Shown here one piece after another: positions 1 through 6,219 of a DNA stretch of 21,396 bases. Numbering within the stretch: the first letter of the stretch is position 1; every line of letters starts with the position of its first letter. Below the pieces are notes generated by a model. The model was given only the letters and a program-made list of their open reading frames with translations. It was not told the origin of the DNA and did not search any database. The stretch lies in IMG/VR virus record IMGVR_UViG_3300034019_000383, positions 1 through 21,396 of that record; one strand, given 5' to 3'. The position numbers and the translations under genes are program-made. The stretch comes from a virus.

Positions 1-20
1 CCATCTACTCCCAGTGCCAC
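1..20 (-). CDS. 5' end of a gene running off the left edge
   Basis: On the minus strand a GTG codon at 20-18 follows a clear ribosome-binding site (AAGGAGAG, 5 nt before the start) and reads M-A-L-G-V-D before the window ends. It lies 10 nt after the stop of the preceding gene in the same leftward operon. Only six codons are visible, so no function can be given. Position suggests a further late gene, since tail genes would be expected next. Confidence 0.35.
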
Positions 21-30
21 TTATCTCTCC

Positions 31-189
31 TTATTTCTTCTTCTTTGCTACTGCTGCGTTATCTACCAAGTTTGGATATGGACGACCAGCCGCTTTAGCA
101 CGCTTCTTTGCTGCGCTCTTCTGTGCTGGTGTCAGTTTCTTCGATGTCTTCTTAGGATTCTTTGTATCCCAAAATGCTTTCTTCTTCAC
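31..189 (-). CDS. Small Lys/Ala-rich basic protein, 52 aa
   Basis: A GTG-started reading frame of 52 codons whose first codon overlaps the stop of the upstream gene (GTGA, 4-nt overlap), which implies translational coupling. An adjacent GTG at 192 is an alternative start. The product is strongly basic (KKKAFW at the N-terminus, PKKTSKKLTPAQKSAAKKRAKAAGRPYPN in the middle, KKKK at the end). It has no signal peptide, membrane segment or Cys motif. The family is not recognised. As one of a train of tiny basic genes downstream of the capsid gene it could be a DNA- or RNA-binding virion-associated protein, but that is inference from charge and position only. Confidence 0.65.
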   Translation of the reverse strand: MKKKAFWDTKNPKKTSKKLTPAQKSAAKKRAKAAGRPYPNLVDNAAVAKKKK

Positions 190-464
190 CACTTCACCTT
201 ATCTGCCCAATATGCTGCGCTCATCTTGCCTTTGGCAATGTTCTTTGCGTGACGGGCCTTGAAGGATGCTTGACGCTTTGTAGGTTGCCTATCGCCTGTT
301 ACGCCTTGTTGTCCGAATCGGATTGTCTTGACTTGACTTCCTTCTTTGGCAACGACGACGTGACTCTTAGTTGGGTGAGAAGGCGTACGCTTGGGTTTGT
401 TGAAGCCCGCAACGCCAGCTCTTGCAAGACGCGGATCACGCTTTCTTTTGCTTTCCATACTCAC
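186..464 (-). CDS. Basic hypothetical protein, 92 aa
   Basis: Leftward ORF of 92 aa starting at GTG 464 (AGGGAAG upstream, 4-nt spacing). An in-frame ATG two codons later at 458 with about 10-nt spacing is an equally possible start. The product is very basic (MSMESKRKRDPRLARAG at the N-terminus, then PTKRQASFKARHAKN) and ends AAYWADKVKW. It overlaps the preceding gene by 29 nt and the next by 4 nt, as in a compact phage late operon. No domain is recognised. High Lys/Arg content suggests nucleic-acid contact. The opposite-strand frame across the same span looks like a shadow because the minus frame has a ribosome-binding site and coupled neighbours. Confidence 0.7.
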   Translation of the reverse strand: MSMESKRKRDPRLARAGVAGFNKPKRTPSHPTKSHVVVAKEGSQVKTIRFGQQGVTGDRQPTKRQASFKARHAKNIAKGKMSAAYWADKVKW

Positions 465-579
465 CGTACTTCCCTAGAACTGCACGAATCGTGCCATTCT
501 TGTTGAGTCTGACTACCATCCCGTCTCTGATAATGACAGAGTTGAACTTCTCACGTCGGCGGAATTGACCCGACGACAT
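436..579 (-). CDS. Small hypothetical protein, 47 aa
   Basis: ATG at 579 overlaps the upstream stop codon by one base (TAATG). The frame runs 47 codons to TGA at 436. The product has a basic N-terminus (SGQFRRREKF) followed by a short stretch, SVIIRDGMVVRLNKNGTIRAVLG, that reads like two beta strands with a turn (a small beta-hairpin fold), and a Lys-rich tail. It lacks a strong Shine-Dalgarno of its own, consistent with translational coupling. Its 3' end overlaps the next gene by 29 nt. I do not recognise the family. Confidence 0.65.
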   Translation of the reverse strand: MSSGQFRRREKFNSVIIRDGMVVRLNKNGTIRAVLGKYGEYGKQKKA

Positions 580-743
580 TACTTCTTCTTTTTCTTCTTT
601 GCCATTCCTGCTTCGCTCATAGCGATAGCGATGGCTTGCTTACGGGACTTGACTACTGGTCCCTTCTTGCCTGAGTGAAGGGTTCCACCCTTGAACTCAC
701 GCATTACTTTGGCGACCTTTTTAGCACCTTTTGCTTTTTTCAT
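579..743 (-). CDS. DUF6496-like small basic protein, 54 aa
   Basis: ATG at 743 overlaps the upstream stop (ATGA). 54 codons to TAA at 579. The core VMREFKGGTLHSGKKGP then VKSRKQAIAIAMSEAG is the signature I associate with DUF6496, a family of tiny basic proteins common in phage and uncultured viral genomes and of unknown biochemical role. The C-terminus is a Lys run (AKKKKKK). The family assignment comes from motif recall, not a search. In this operon it is the third of a set of consecutive small basic genes between the capsid region and the left edge. Confidence 0.75.
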   Translation of the reverse strand: MKKAKGAKKVAKVMREFKGGTLHSGKKGPVVKSRKQAIAIAMSEAGMAKKKKKK

Positions 744-931
744 TTGTCTAGGTACCGTCCTGGATTTTTGTTCTTGGACTTGAGTGGCTTCTTCTTCATA
801 ATGGCTGCATCAAGCGGGTTCATTTTCTTCTTGGCAGCAATCTTCTTAGCGGTTGCTTTCTTGCCGTATTCCTTGACCATTTCCTTTTTGGATTCGGTCT
901 TCTCGTGTTTCTTTCCATAGTGCATCGGCAT
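740..931 (-). CDS. Lys-rich hypothetical protein, 63 aa
   Basis: Start ATG at 931 overlaps the upstream stop by one base (TAATG), and AAAGGGG sits about 9 nt upstream. A second ATG at 925 is possible. The product begins MPMHYGKKHEK and is rich in Lys/Glu with repeated KK(A/T)AKK and KKKP blocks, ending RYLDK. It overlaps the DUF6496-like gene by 4 nt. No fold is recognised; it is probably helical and nucleic-acid- or protein-binding. Similar short MPMHYG-type N-termini are familiar from uncultured phage genomes, but I cannot name a family. Confidence 0.7.
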   Translation of the reverse strand: MPMHYGKKHEKTESKKEMVKEYGKKATAKKIAAKKKMNPLDAAIMKKKPLKSKNKNPGRYLDK

Positions 932-1095
932 TATTTTTGCCCCTTTGGGTATGCGCCATTAGCGCCCTTTTGCAATTCTTCGTATGTCATAAATGGACGG
1001 TTGTTCTGGTCTGCTGGATATTCCTTGTACCAACCAGGATGATCTGCAGGGTTGTACTTATTGTTCTGTAGGTTTGGGTCTTTTGCTGTAGGCAT
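931..1095 (-). CDS. Small hypothetical protein, 54 aa
   Basis: ATG at 1095 with a strong ribosome-binding site (AAGGAG then TAAGAA) that overlaps the last codons of the upstream gene. TAA at 931. The product is polar and aromatic (NPADHPGWYKEYPADQNNRPFMTYEEL) and ends in a Gly/Lys tail. Unlike its neighbours it is not strongly basic. No membrane segment or metal motif. Pro/Trp/Tyr content suggests a small structural or head-associated protein, but there is no recognised family. Confidence 0.7.
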   Translation of the reverse strand: MPTAKDPNLQNNKYNPADHPGWYKEYPADQNNRPFMTYEELQKGANGAYPKGQK

Positions 1096-1098
1096 TTC

Positions 1099-1389
1099 TT
1101 ACTCCTTGAAGGTAAGTGTATTTCCATCGAATGCTTTACCAGATTCGTTGGATAATCTGAGTGCTGCGTCTATATCTTTTTGCTTGGTAGATATTGGCTC
1201 TACGCCCTGCTTTACAGCAGAGTAGTAGGATTCCAATTCTTTGTTGTCTTTCTTTTCTCTGTCTTTATCCCAGCCTTGCCGAGTAGGGAAGCACCCTGCA
1301 AATGCAAAGTTTGCTGCTTGCAGACAGTCAGAGTATGAGTCGTGGTCTTGGGTCTTACACCCAGAGCGACAGTTAGGATTCTTTGTCAT
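1099..1389 (-). CDS. Conserved phage protein with GCKTQDH-SY-CL motif, 96 aa
   Basis: 96-aa ORF whose N-terminus, NCRSGCKTQDHDSYSDCL (residues 5-22), matches a motif I recall from small proteins in many actinobacterial phages, usually of unknown function. Cys at 7, 11, 22 and 33 together with His16 could bind a metal. The C-terminal half is helical and polar. There is no Shine-Dalgarno before the ATG at 1389, so translation probably depends on the gene ending 2 nt upstream. The position just after the capsid genes is typical for this family. Function unknown. Confidence 0.75.
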   Translation of the reverse strand: MTKNPNCRSGCKTQDHDSYSDCLQAANFAFAGCFPTRQGWDKDREKKDNKELESYYSAVKQGVEPISTKQKDIDAALRLSNESGKAFDGNTLTFKE

Positions 1390-1391
1390 AA

Positions 1392-1718
1392 TTATGCAAT
1401 TGGTTCTAGGTAGTCAGAATAGCCTGCATCAATAAGAATCTGGGCTTCTGCTTGAGTAAGAACATATTCGTGTCCACCAAGATAGTAGGCATCTGCGTTA
1501 GCCAAGTCATCTTGGTATGGAGTCTGAACTTCAGTCACAGTGGTTCCATTGACAATCAATGTGTAAGCACGAGGGATGTCAGTAATGAATGGATTGATAG
1601 GACCACTTATTGTTCCGCCAGTAATTCTTCTGGCAGCAAGACGTGAGTACTTATCAAAAGTTCCATACTGAGCGCCCCAAGTTTCCCAACGCCAAGGAGT
1701 TGTGAGTCTGTAGTCCAT
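1392..1718 (-). CDS. Hypothetical virion-associated protein, 108 aa
   Basis: ATG at 1718 preceded by GAAAGGAAGTA (good Shine-Dalgarno). 108 aa. It starts MDYRLTTPWRWETWGAQYGTF, has a beta-rich centre (RAYTLIVNGTTVTEVQTPYQDDLANAD) and a C-terminal helix (TQAEAQILIDAGYSDYL). It is the first gene after the major capsid gene, separated by a 65-bp gap that holds a hairpin. That position would suit a head decoration or head-to-tail completion protein, but the sequence does not prove it. No homologue is recognised. Confidence 0.7.
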   Translation of the reverse strand: MDYRLTTPWRWETWGAQYGTFDKYSRLAARRITGGTISGPINPFITDIPRAYTLIVNGTTVTEVQTPYQDDLANADAYYLGGHEYVLTQAEAQILIDAGYSDYLEPIA

Positions 1719-1747
1719 TACTTCCTTTCATAGCGAACTTACCGTTA

Positions 1748-1769
1748 GGCAGAGTTTCAAGGCTCTGCC
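1748..1769 (-). terminator. Hairpin after the capsid gene (possible attenuator)
   Basis: Perfect 7-bp inverted repeat GGCAGAG / CTCTGCC with an 8-nt loop, in the 65-bp gap between the capsid stop and the next gene. No U-tract follows on the minus strand, so it is not a full intrinsic terminator. It may be an RNA-stabilising or partial-termination element favouring capsid mRNA. Confidence 0.45.
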
Positions 1770-1783
1770 CAACAGTCAATCAA

Positions 1784-2719
1784 CTATACGATTGAAGATG
1801 CAGTTTCGATGCGGTATAGAGCCGCTTCACGAAGACGTGCGAAGCCACCGAAGTAGTACCAGCCGATGGTGCGGAAACGACGTAGTGCGTCGATTTCTGG
1901 ACCAATAACGGTTGAGATATCTGCTGCTTGTGCTTCAGCAAGTGCTTCACGACCAGCAACGACTGCCTTGTAGAGAGTCACTGCAGGTGATGCACCGTTA
2001 GATGCGGAGAGAACACGTGGTGTCTCTACGATGTACGCACCTTCGATTACGCCGACGGAGCCAGCGACGAATGGTGTACGGTCAACGTACTTGGTGAGTT
2101 CCTGGAATCCACCAGTTCCCGCTTCAGCGCGGAGATCCGCAGACTGACGTGGGTGGACGTATGCAGCATAGAGTTCGCCGATACGTGGAACTGCCTTGTT
2201 GGTGCGGAGCTGAGTTACAGCTTCGCGGATGTCTGCAACTGCCATTGTTCCAGAAGCGGTAACTCCTGAAGCGCCTGTTGCTGTACCACCGTAGATTACG
2301 TTGGTTCCACCAGTGAGAACGTTTGCTACAACTACGTCGATAGAATCGGCAGCGTTGTAAGCGATAACGTCTGCAAGAGCAGCGTCAACGTCGTTGAACG
2401 ATGTGAGGTTCAACTTCTTGGTGGTTGTAACTGCGTTTCCGTACTCATTGAGAGTTACGGATACAGTTGATGGGTTGCCGAATGCAACTGAGGAAACGTC
2501 TGAGGATTCTGTCAAAGTACCAGTCGCTGTTGCGAGGTCTGAGTAGATGGAGAATACAACTGACGATCCTGGCATAGCCTGTTGCACTGGCTTTACGTCA
2601 GCGAGCGCACGCATTACTGGAATGCTGCGGAGCGCCATACGTACATACTGGTCATATGCTGTTTTGACGAGCGCCGAAATATCGGAGGTCGTAGTCAGCG
2701 TACCTGTAGGTAATGCCAC
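1784..2719 (-). CDS. Major capsid protein, N4-gp56-like (HK97 fold)
   Basis: 311-aa protein starting at GTG 2719 (AAAGG, 8 nt upstream). After a short N-terminal arm and a helix (LVKTAYDQYVRMALRS) it reads SVVFSIYSDL, then LTESSDVSSVAFGNPSTVSVTLNEYGNAVTTTKKLNLTSF (about residues 68-108), ADSIDVVVANVL and GGTNVIYGG. This is the pattern of the N4-gp56 family of HK97-fold coat proteins: a glycine/serine-rich loop, a thrice-repeated beta strand with EYGN, and a long spine helix. Length suits the family. It follows a scaffold-like gene by 26 nt and would form the icosahedral shell. The family name is from pattern recall. That it is the coat protein is strongly supported by context. Confidence 0.88.
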   Translation of the reverse strand: MALPTGTLTTTSDISALVKTAYDQYVRMALRSIPVMRALADVKPVQQAMPGSSVVFSIYSDLATATGTLTESSDVSSVAFGNPSTVSVTLNEYGNAVTTTKKLNLTSFNDVDAALADVIAYNAADSIDVVVANVLTGGTNVIYGGTATGASGVTASGTMAVADIREAVTQLRTNKAVPRIGELYAAYVHPRQSADLRAEAGTGGFQELTKYVDRTPFVAGSVGVIEGAYIVETPRVLSASNGASPAVTLYKAVVAGREALAEAQAADISTVIGPEIDALRRFRTIGWYYFGGFARLREAALYRIETASSIV

Positions 2720-2745
2720 TTTAGTGCCTTTCGTTTAGGATCGGA

Positions 2746-3210
2746 TTAGAGTCCAGACTGCCTAATAACTTCATCCAGTTCTTCCTTGCTATTGGCTGAC
2801 ATCAAACGACGCATAATGTCTGCTTGAAGTTCAGGAGTATTTCCTGACTCAACAGCATTAGTCATACGTTGATAAGCCTTTGCTTGGGCTGGGTCAACAT
2901 TAGGTGTTGCCTGGGTTTCGGCCTGTTGAATTCCGAACAAGTCAGAATAATCTTCAAGCCATTTAGATACAGACTCTTCAGTTGGGTCTATATCCTGTGG
3001 GATAAATGAAGCGATCTTCGTATTTACCCCGCGACTAGCGAGGGCATCTTTGATTGCTCGTTCTCTGTTTGATTTAGCAAGTGATTCGTACTGCGCCTTT
3101 AGTTCAGCGAGTTCTTTATCTTTTGCCTTTGTTGCTTTACGCAACTGTTTGACGAGATCGCCACCATCATTGGTGTCAAAGTCATCGTCTTCGTAGTCGT
3201 AGTTGGACAT
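2746..3210 (-). CDS. Capsid scaffold-like protein, 154 aa
   Basis: 154-aa acidic, coiled-coil-rich protein: an acidic N-terminus (SNYDYEDDDFDTNDGG), a charged helix (about residues 19-52, KQLRKATKAKDKELAELKAQYESLAKSNRE), a conserved-looking middle (VNTKIASFIPQDIDPTEESVSKWLEDYSDLFG) and a helical C-terminus. This architecture directly upstream of the major capsid gene is typical of phage scaffolding proteins, which template the procapsid and are then removed. ATG at 3210 follows GGGAGAAGGA. There is no protease gene nearby, so release without cleavage is possible. Confidence 0.8.
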   Translation of the reverse strand: MSNYDYEDDDFDTNDGGDLVKQLRKATKAKDKELAELKAQYESLAKSNRERAIKDALASRGVNTKIASFIPQDIDPTEESVSKWLEDYSDLFGIQQAETQATPNVDPAQAKAYQRMTNAVESGNTPELQADIMRRLMSANSKEELDEVIRQSGL

Positions 3211-3247
3211 AGGTCCTTCTCCCTTTGTTAGTTGGTTTCGCAGGCCT

Positions 3248-3325
3248 CATATAGAATCGGGGGCTTTCTATATGGCTCCTACTGCTGGTCTTGATATCTC
3301 TCTAACAGGCCAGTCGTTCTGTTAG
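3248..3325 (-). promoter_or_regulatory. Two hairpins between internal-protein and capsid genes
   Basis: The 120-bp gap upstream of the scaffold gene holds two perfect inverted repeats: CTAACAG / CTGTTAG at 3302-3308 and 3319-3325, and CATATAGAA / TTCTATATG at 3248-3256 and 3266-3274 around a 9-nt GC-rich loop. Neither is followed by a U-tract on the minus strand. They may be RNase processing or mRNA-stability elements separating the large internal-protein messages from the abundant scaffold/capsid message. I see no convincing sigma70 promoter here. Confidence 0.5.
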
Positions 3326-3330
3326 CAGGC

Positions 3331-4716
3331 TTAGAATTGCCCTGCGCGTTCGCGGGCTAGTGCGCCTTGTGCAGCACCTGATGTGCCACTAAATTGCGCT
3401 TCTTCAAGTTGTTTCAGTTTGCCACGCATACGCGTAGCCTCTACTGAACCTGTCGTTCCAAAAAATTCTGCTTCTGCGGTTGCTTGACCGTACGGACCCA
3501 TTCCTTGCTTGGAATAGATATCGCCAAGTTGTGATGCTCTTGGTAGAACTGTTGCAACATTTTGGAATCCCTCACGCGCTTGCTGTGCAGTAACTCCAAA
3601 TGCTCCAAGTTCTTCCGCTCTTGCACGTGTAGTTCCAAGTCCTGCAATAGCAGCACCTGCACCAATTTCAGCAGCAGTCACCTTACGCTTGATATCTAAT
3701 ATAGCCTTCTCTGGATCAAGAGTATAGGCAAGGATGTCACCATTTGTAATATCAGGATAGAACTGCTTCAAAGATTCTTTGATTTGTGGAGCAGCATTGA
3801 TAACTCTGTTATATGCAACATTGAGACGATCTGCTAATTCATCGTCACGGACATCGGCTGCAAGAAGTTTCTCAAAACCTTCCTGACGACCCAAGTCTCC
3901 ACGTTGGTAGTATGATTCTGGAAGACCATATTGACGCATAACATTTTGGTATCTATCTTCCATATCAACATAATCTGCTTCAGATAATGCAGCAAGTCCT
4001 TTGGCTATCCGCTGTGCGTTAGCAGCAAAGCGCTTCTTGTAGGCATCTGTCTCACGTAGACGCAAGGTAAATTCTGCATCTGAGATACCATCTTGGATAA
4101 ACTTTTGCAGTGGTTGAACTAATGAACCTAGTCCCATACGACTGAATTCGTCATAAAGAAGACTATATGCTGATTCTGATGCCTTGCGCTTCTGCGCCAA
4201 GGCATCTGTTTGAATCTTTCCGTAGAACTCAGCAAGGATATTATTGACCTCTTCTGCAGTCATACCCTTATCGATTTCGTCTATAGGTACAAATTCTCCA
4301 GCCTGAATTTTTACTTGCTCTCCAGCAAGTTGTGCCAGACGTGCTCCTTCTCCTGCCTCCGCTGCTGCAGCAGCGATTGCAGCCTGCGCTTCAGCATCAG
4401 CCTGTTCTGCAGCGGCAGCAAAAGCCTCAGCATCACCCATTCCTTCTTGAAGGTCAGCAAAGCCTCGTTCTACAGCACTGATGCTTTCCATAGTTCTTGC
4501 AGCATCTGCAGCCATCTTGATTGAAAGTTCATCGCGTAATTTTTTTCTTGCAGCACTACTTGCAGTTACTGCTGGCTTTGGAGGGGTAGCAGTTTTCTTC
4601 GGTGCAGTAGGAGCCTTAGGCGTAATCTTTTTTGGAGCAGCTGCTTGAGCAGCAGCGGCTTGAGCACGAGCCTCGTCTGGACTTTTTGCTACTGTAGTTT
4701 TTTTCTTTTCAGCCAT
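3331..4716 (-). CDS. Large helical virion protein, 461 aa (putative internal protein)
   Basis: 461-aa protein with a Lys/Ala/Pro-rich disordered N-terminus (about residues 1-55), an Ala/Glu/Gln-rich helical segment (about 75-135, EAFAAAAEQADAEAQAAIAAAA) and a predominantly helical remainder. It ends in a Gly/Ala/Gln-rich tail (about 375-461, MGPYGQATAEAEFFGTTGS). There is no enzyme motif, signal peptide or clear membrane segment. It starts 2 nt after the preceding gene's stop, with AGGGG upstream. With its two larger neighbours it forms a block of big helical proteins reminiscent of the ejected internal virion proteins of podoviruses. That role is inferred from size, composition and position. 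The protein family is not recognised. Confidence 0.75.
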   Translation of the reverse strand: MAEKKKTTVAKSPDEARAQAAAAQAAAPKKITPKAPTAPKKTATPPKPAVTASSAARKKLRDELSIKMAADAARTMESISAVERGFADLQEGMGDAEAFAAAAEQADAEAQAAIAAAAAEAGEGARLAQLAGEQVKIQAGEFVPIDEIDKGMTAEEVNNILAEFYGKIQTDALAQKRKASESAYSLLYDEFSRMGLGSLVQPLQKFIQDGISDAEFTLRLRETDAYKKRFAANAQRIAKGLAALSEADYVDMEDRYQNVMRQYGLPESYYQRGDLGRQEGFEKLLAADVRDDELADRLNVAYNRVINAAPQIKESLKQFYPDITNGDILAYTLDPEKAILDIKRKVTAAEIGAGAAIAGLGTTRARAEELGAFGVTAQQAREGFQNVATVLPRASQLGDIYSKQGMGPYGQATAEAEFFGTTGSVEATRMRGKLKQLEEAQFSGTSGAAQGALARERAGQF

Positions 4717-4718
4717 TA

Positions 4719-6206
4719 TTACCCCTGGAATCCGAAGTCACGAAGTACCCGTAGCGCTGCGCTAGAGACTTCTTCTTTGGCCTGATCTGTGTATTGCCAA
4801 CGAGCATCTCTACGTAGTTGTTTCTCAAAGTCAAAGATAGTCATAGTCTTATCTGCGGTGATAGCACCACGTAAAGTAGGGTCATTGAGTGTAATGGAAT
4901 TCTCAGGCAATTCTAAGATAGTTGCCATACTTCTCTTGTATGGTGCGTAGACAGACTCAAGATCAAGTCCTGAATCTACAAGGGCAGCAGCGTTATCTGG
5001 TAGTCCAATGGCTGCAGTTTTGCGAATAAGGTTCTTGAAAGTATCAACATCTTCACCATTCTCAACGCGCTTTACCCATCCTGCTACAACATCTGCGCCG
5101 AAGTTCTTCTGAAGATTCAAGCCATTTGCCATAGCAGTCTTGGCTAAGTCTTGAGTAGTAAGAGTGCGCTTTGCTGCTTTGGTATTGCTGTACTCTGGGA
5201 GTTTACGAATCTTGTCTGAAAGGAATTGATCTCTGTCAATACCGCCTGTGTATTCAGTGACAGTAACGCCACCGATTTTCTTTTGGGTAGCCTTGGTAAT
5301 TGAAGAGGTTTTCTTTTCTTCAGCAATAAGATCTTTTGTGTATTTATCTCGCTCTTCTGGGGTTGGTAGGCGACCTAATTCAGACTTGAATATAGCCTCA
5401 ACCTTGGCAGCAGCCTCAAGTGGAGTTGAGATACTAACTGTTCCAGATGGAGCAGCAGGACCCTTTGCGCCTTTTCCAGCAGCAGTTTCATTGATTTTAT
5501 CTTGGAGGAATTGAGTCCAAGAAACTTCTTCTCCCCACGCTAGTGAGCGTGCTTGGTTTGCCCCAAGAGCACCTTGATATGCAGCAACAAGTGCATCATT
5601 GTAAATACCAGTTATTGGTCCTGTATAAAAGCCTGATGACTTGAGAAGCTCTGCTAAGTCTTGACGTTCCTTTGCAGACATAGCACGGACAATTTTGGCT
5701 GCATTGTTTACTTCGGAGATATAGTCACGTGCTGCGGCAGTTGTATCTGGCTCACCAGGAGTCTTGTCTTTTACTTCTACCTTGGGTTTAGGTGCATACT
5801 TGCCAGTCCCATTGATTCTATCTTTGAGATCTGCTGCACGAGCCTGAAGGATTGGACTGTTAGGTTGGCTCTGCATAAGAGCCATAACATCTTCAAGTTC
5901 CTGTTTAGCCTGAGATACTTCTTTGCTCTGGGCAGTAGAACGAATTTTCTTTTCATTAGCCTGAAAATAAGAAGTGCGTGAAGCCTCTACGCTCGAAGCA
6001 TTACTACGTGCTGAGTCATAAGCAGCCTGTGCTGCAGCAATACGCTTGTCAATAGCCTCACGCTGGGTAGCATCAATACGCCCACCAGCGGCAGCAAGTG
6101 CAGCCTTTTGTTTATTCAACTCTGCGGAAGCAGCAGTTAGTTTCTTGCGAGCAGCCTTGACTGCGGAGTCATTATCCAAGAAACTCTTGAGAGTTACCTC
6201 TGCCAT
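4719..6206 (-). CDS. Putative internal virion protein with PG-binding-like segment, 495 aa
   Basis: 495-aa helical protein. The N-terminal 130 residues are coiled-coil-like (AAAGGRIDATQREAIDKRIAAAQ...). Residues about 184-214 (LAELLKSSGFYTGPITGIYNDALVAAYQGAL) match the helix-turn pattern of peptidoglycan-binding_1 repeats (G-x-Y-x-G-x-I-x-G-x-Y). Residues about 272-296 (FKSELGRLPTPEERDKYTKDLIAEE) resemble a motif common in large phage structural proteins. The C-terminal half is charged and helical. The likely role is a virion protein that touches the cell wall during DNA entry. The peptidoglycan link rests on that one motif. It begins 13 nt after the giant gene ends, with AGGAG upstream. Confidence 0.75.
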   Translation of the reverse strand: MAEVTLKSFLDNDSAVKAARKKLTAASAELNKQKAALAAAGGRIDATQREAIDKRIAAAQAAYDSARSNASSVEASRTSYFQANEKKIRSTAQSKEVSQAKQELEDVMALMQSQPNSPILQARAADLKDRINGTGKYAPKPKVEVKDKTPGEPDTTAAARDYISEVNNAAKIVRAMSAKERQDLAELLKSSGFYTGPITGIYNDALVAAYQGALGANQARSLAWGEEVSWTQFLQDKINETAAGKGAKGPAAPSGTVSISTPLEAAAKVEAIFKSELGRLPTPEERDKYTKDLIAEEKKTSSITKATQKKIGGVTVTEYTGGIDRDQFLSDKIRKLPEYSNTKAAKRTLTTQDLAKTAMANGLNLQKNFGADVVAGWVKRVENGEDVDTFKNLIRKTAAIGLPDNAAALVDSGLDLESVYAPYKRSMATILELPENSITLNDPTLRGAITADKTMTIFDFEKQLRRDARWQYTDQAKEEVSSAALRVLRDFGFQG

Positions 6207-6219
6207 CTCTGCCTATCTC

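Noticed and set aside
4210-4524. Plus-strand 104-codon frame inside the 461-aa gene
   Set aside because: Cys/Ser/Leu-rich complement of an Ala/Glu-rich coding frame; no ribosome-binding site. Similar shadows occur at 5248, 5661, 8816, 10445, 11785 and 13862.
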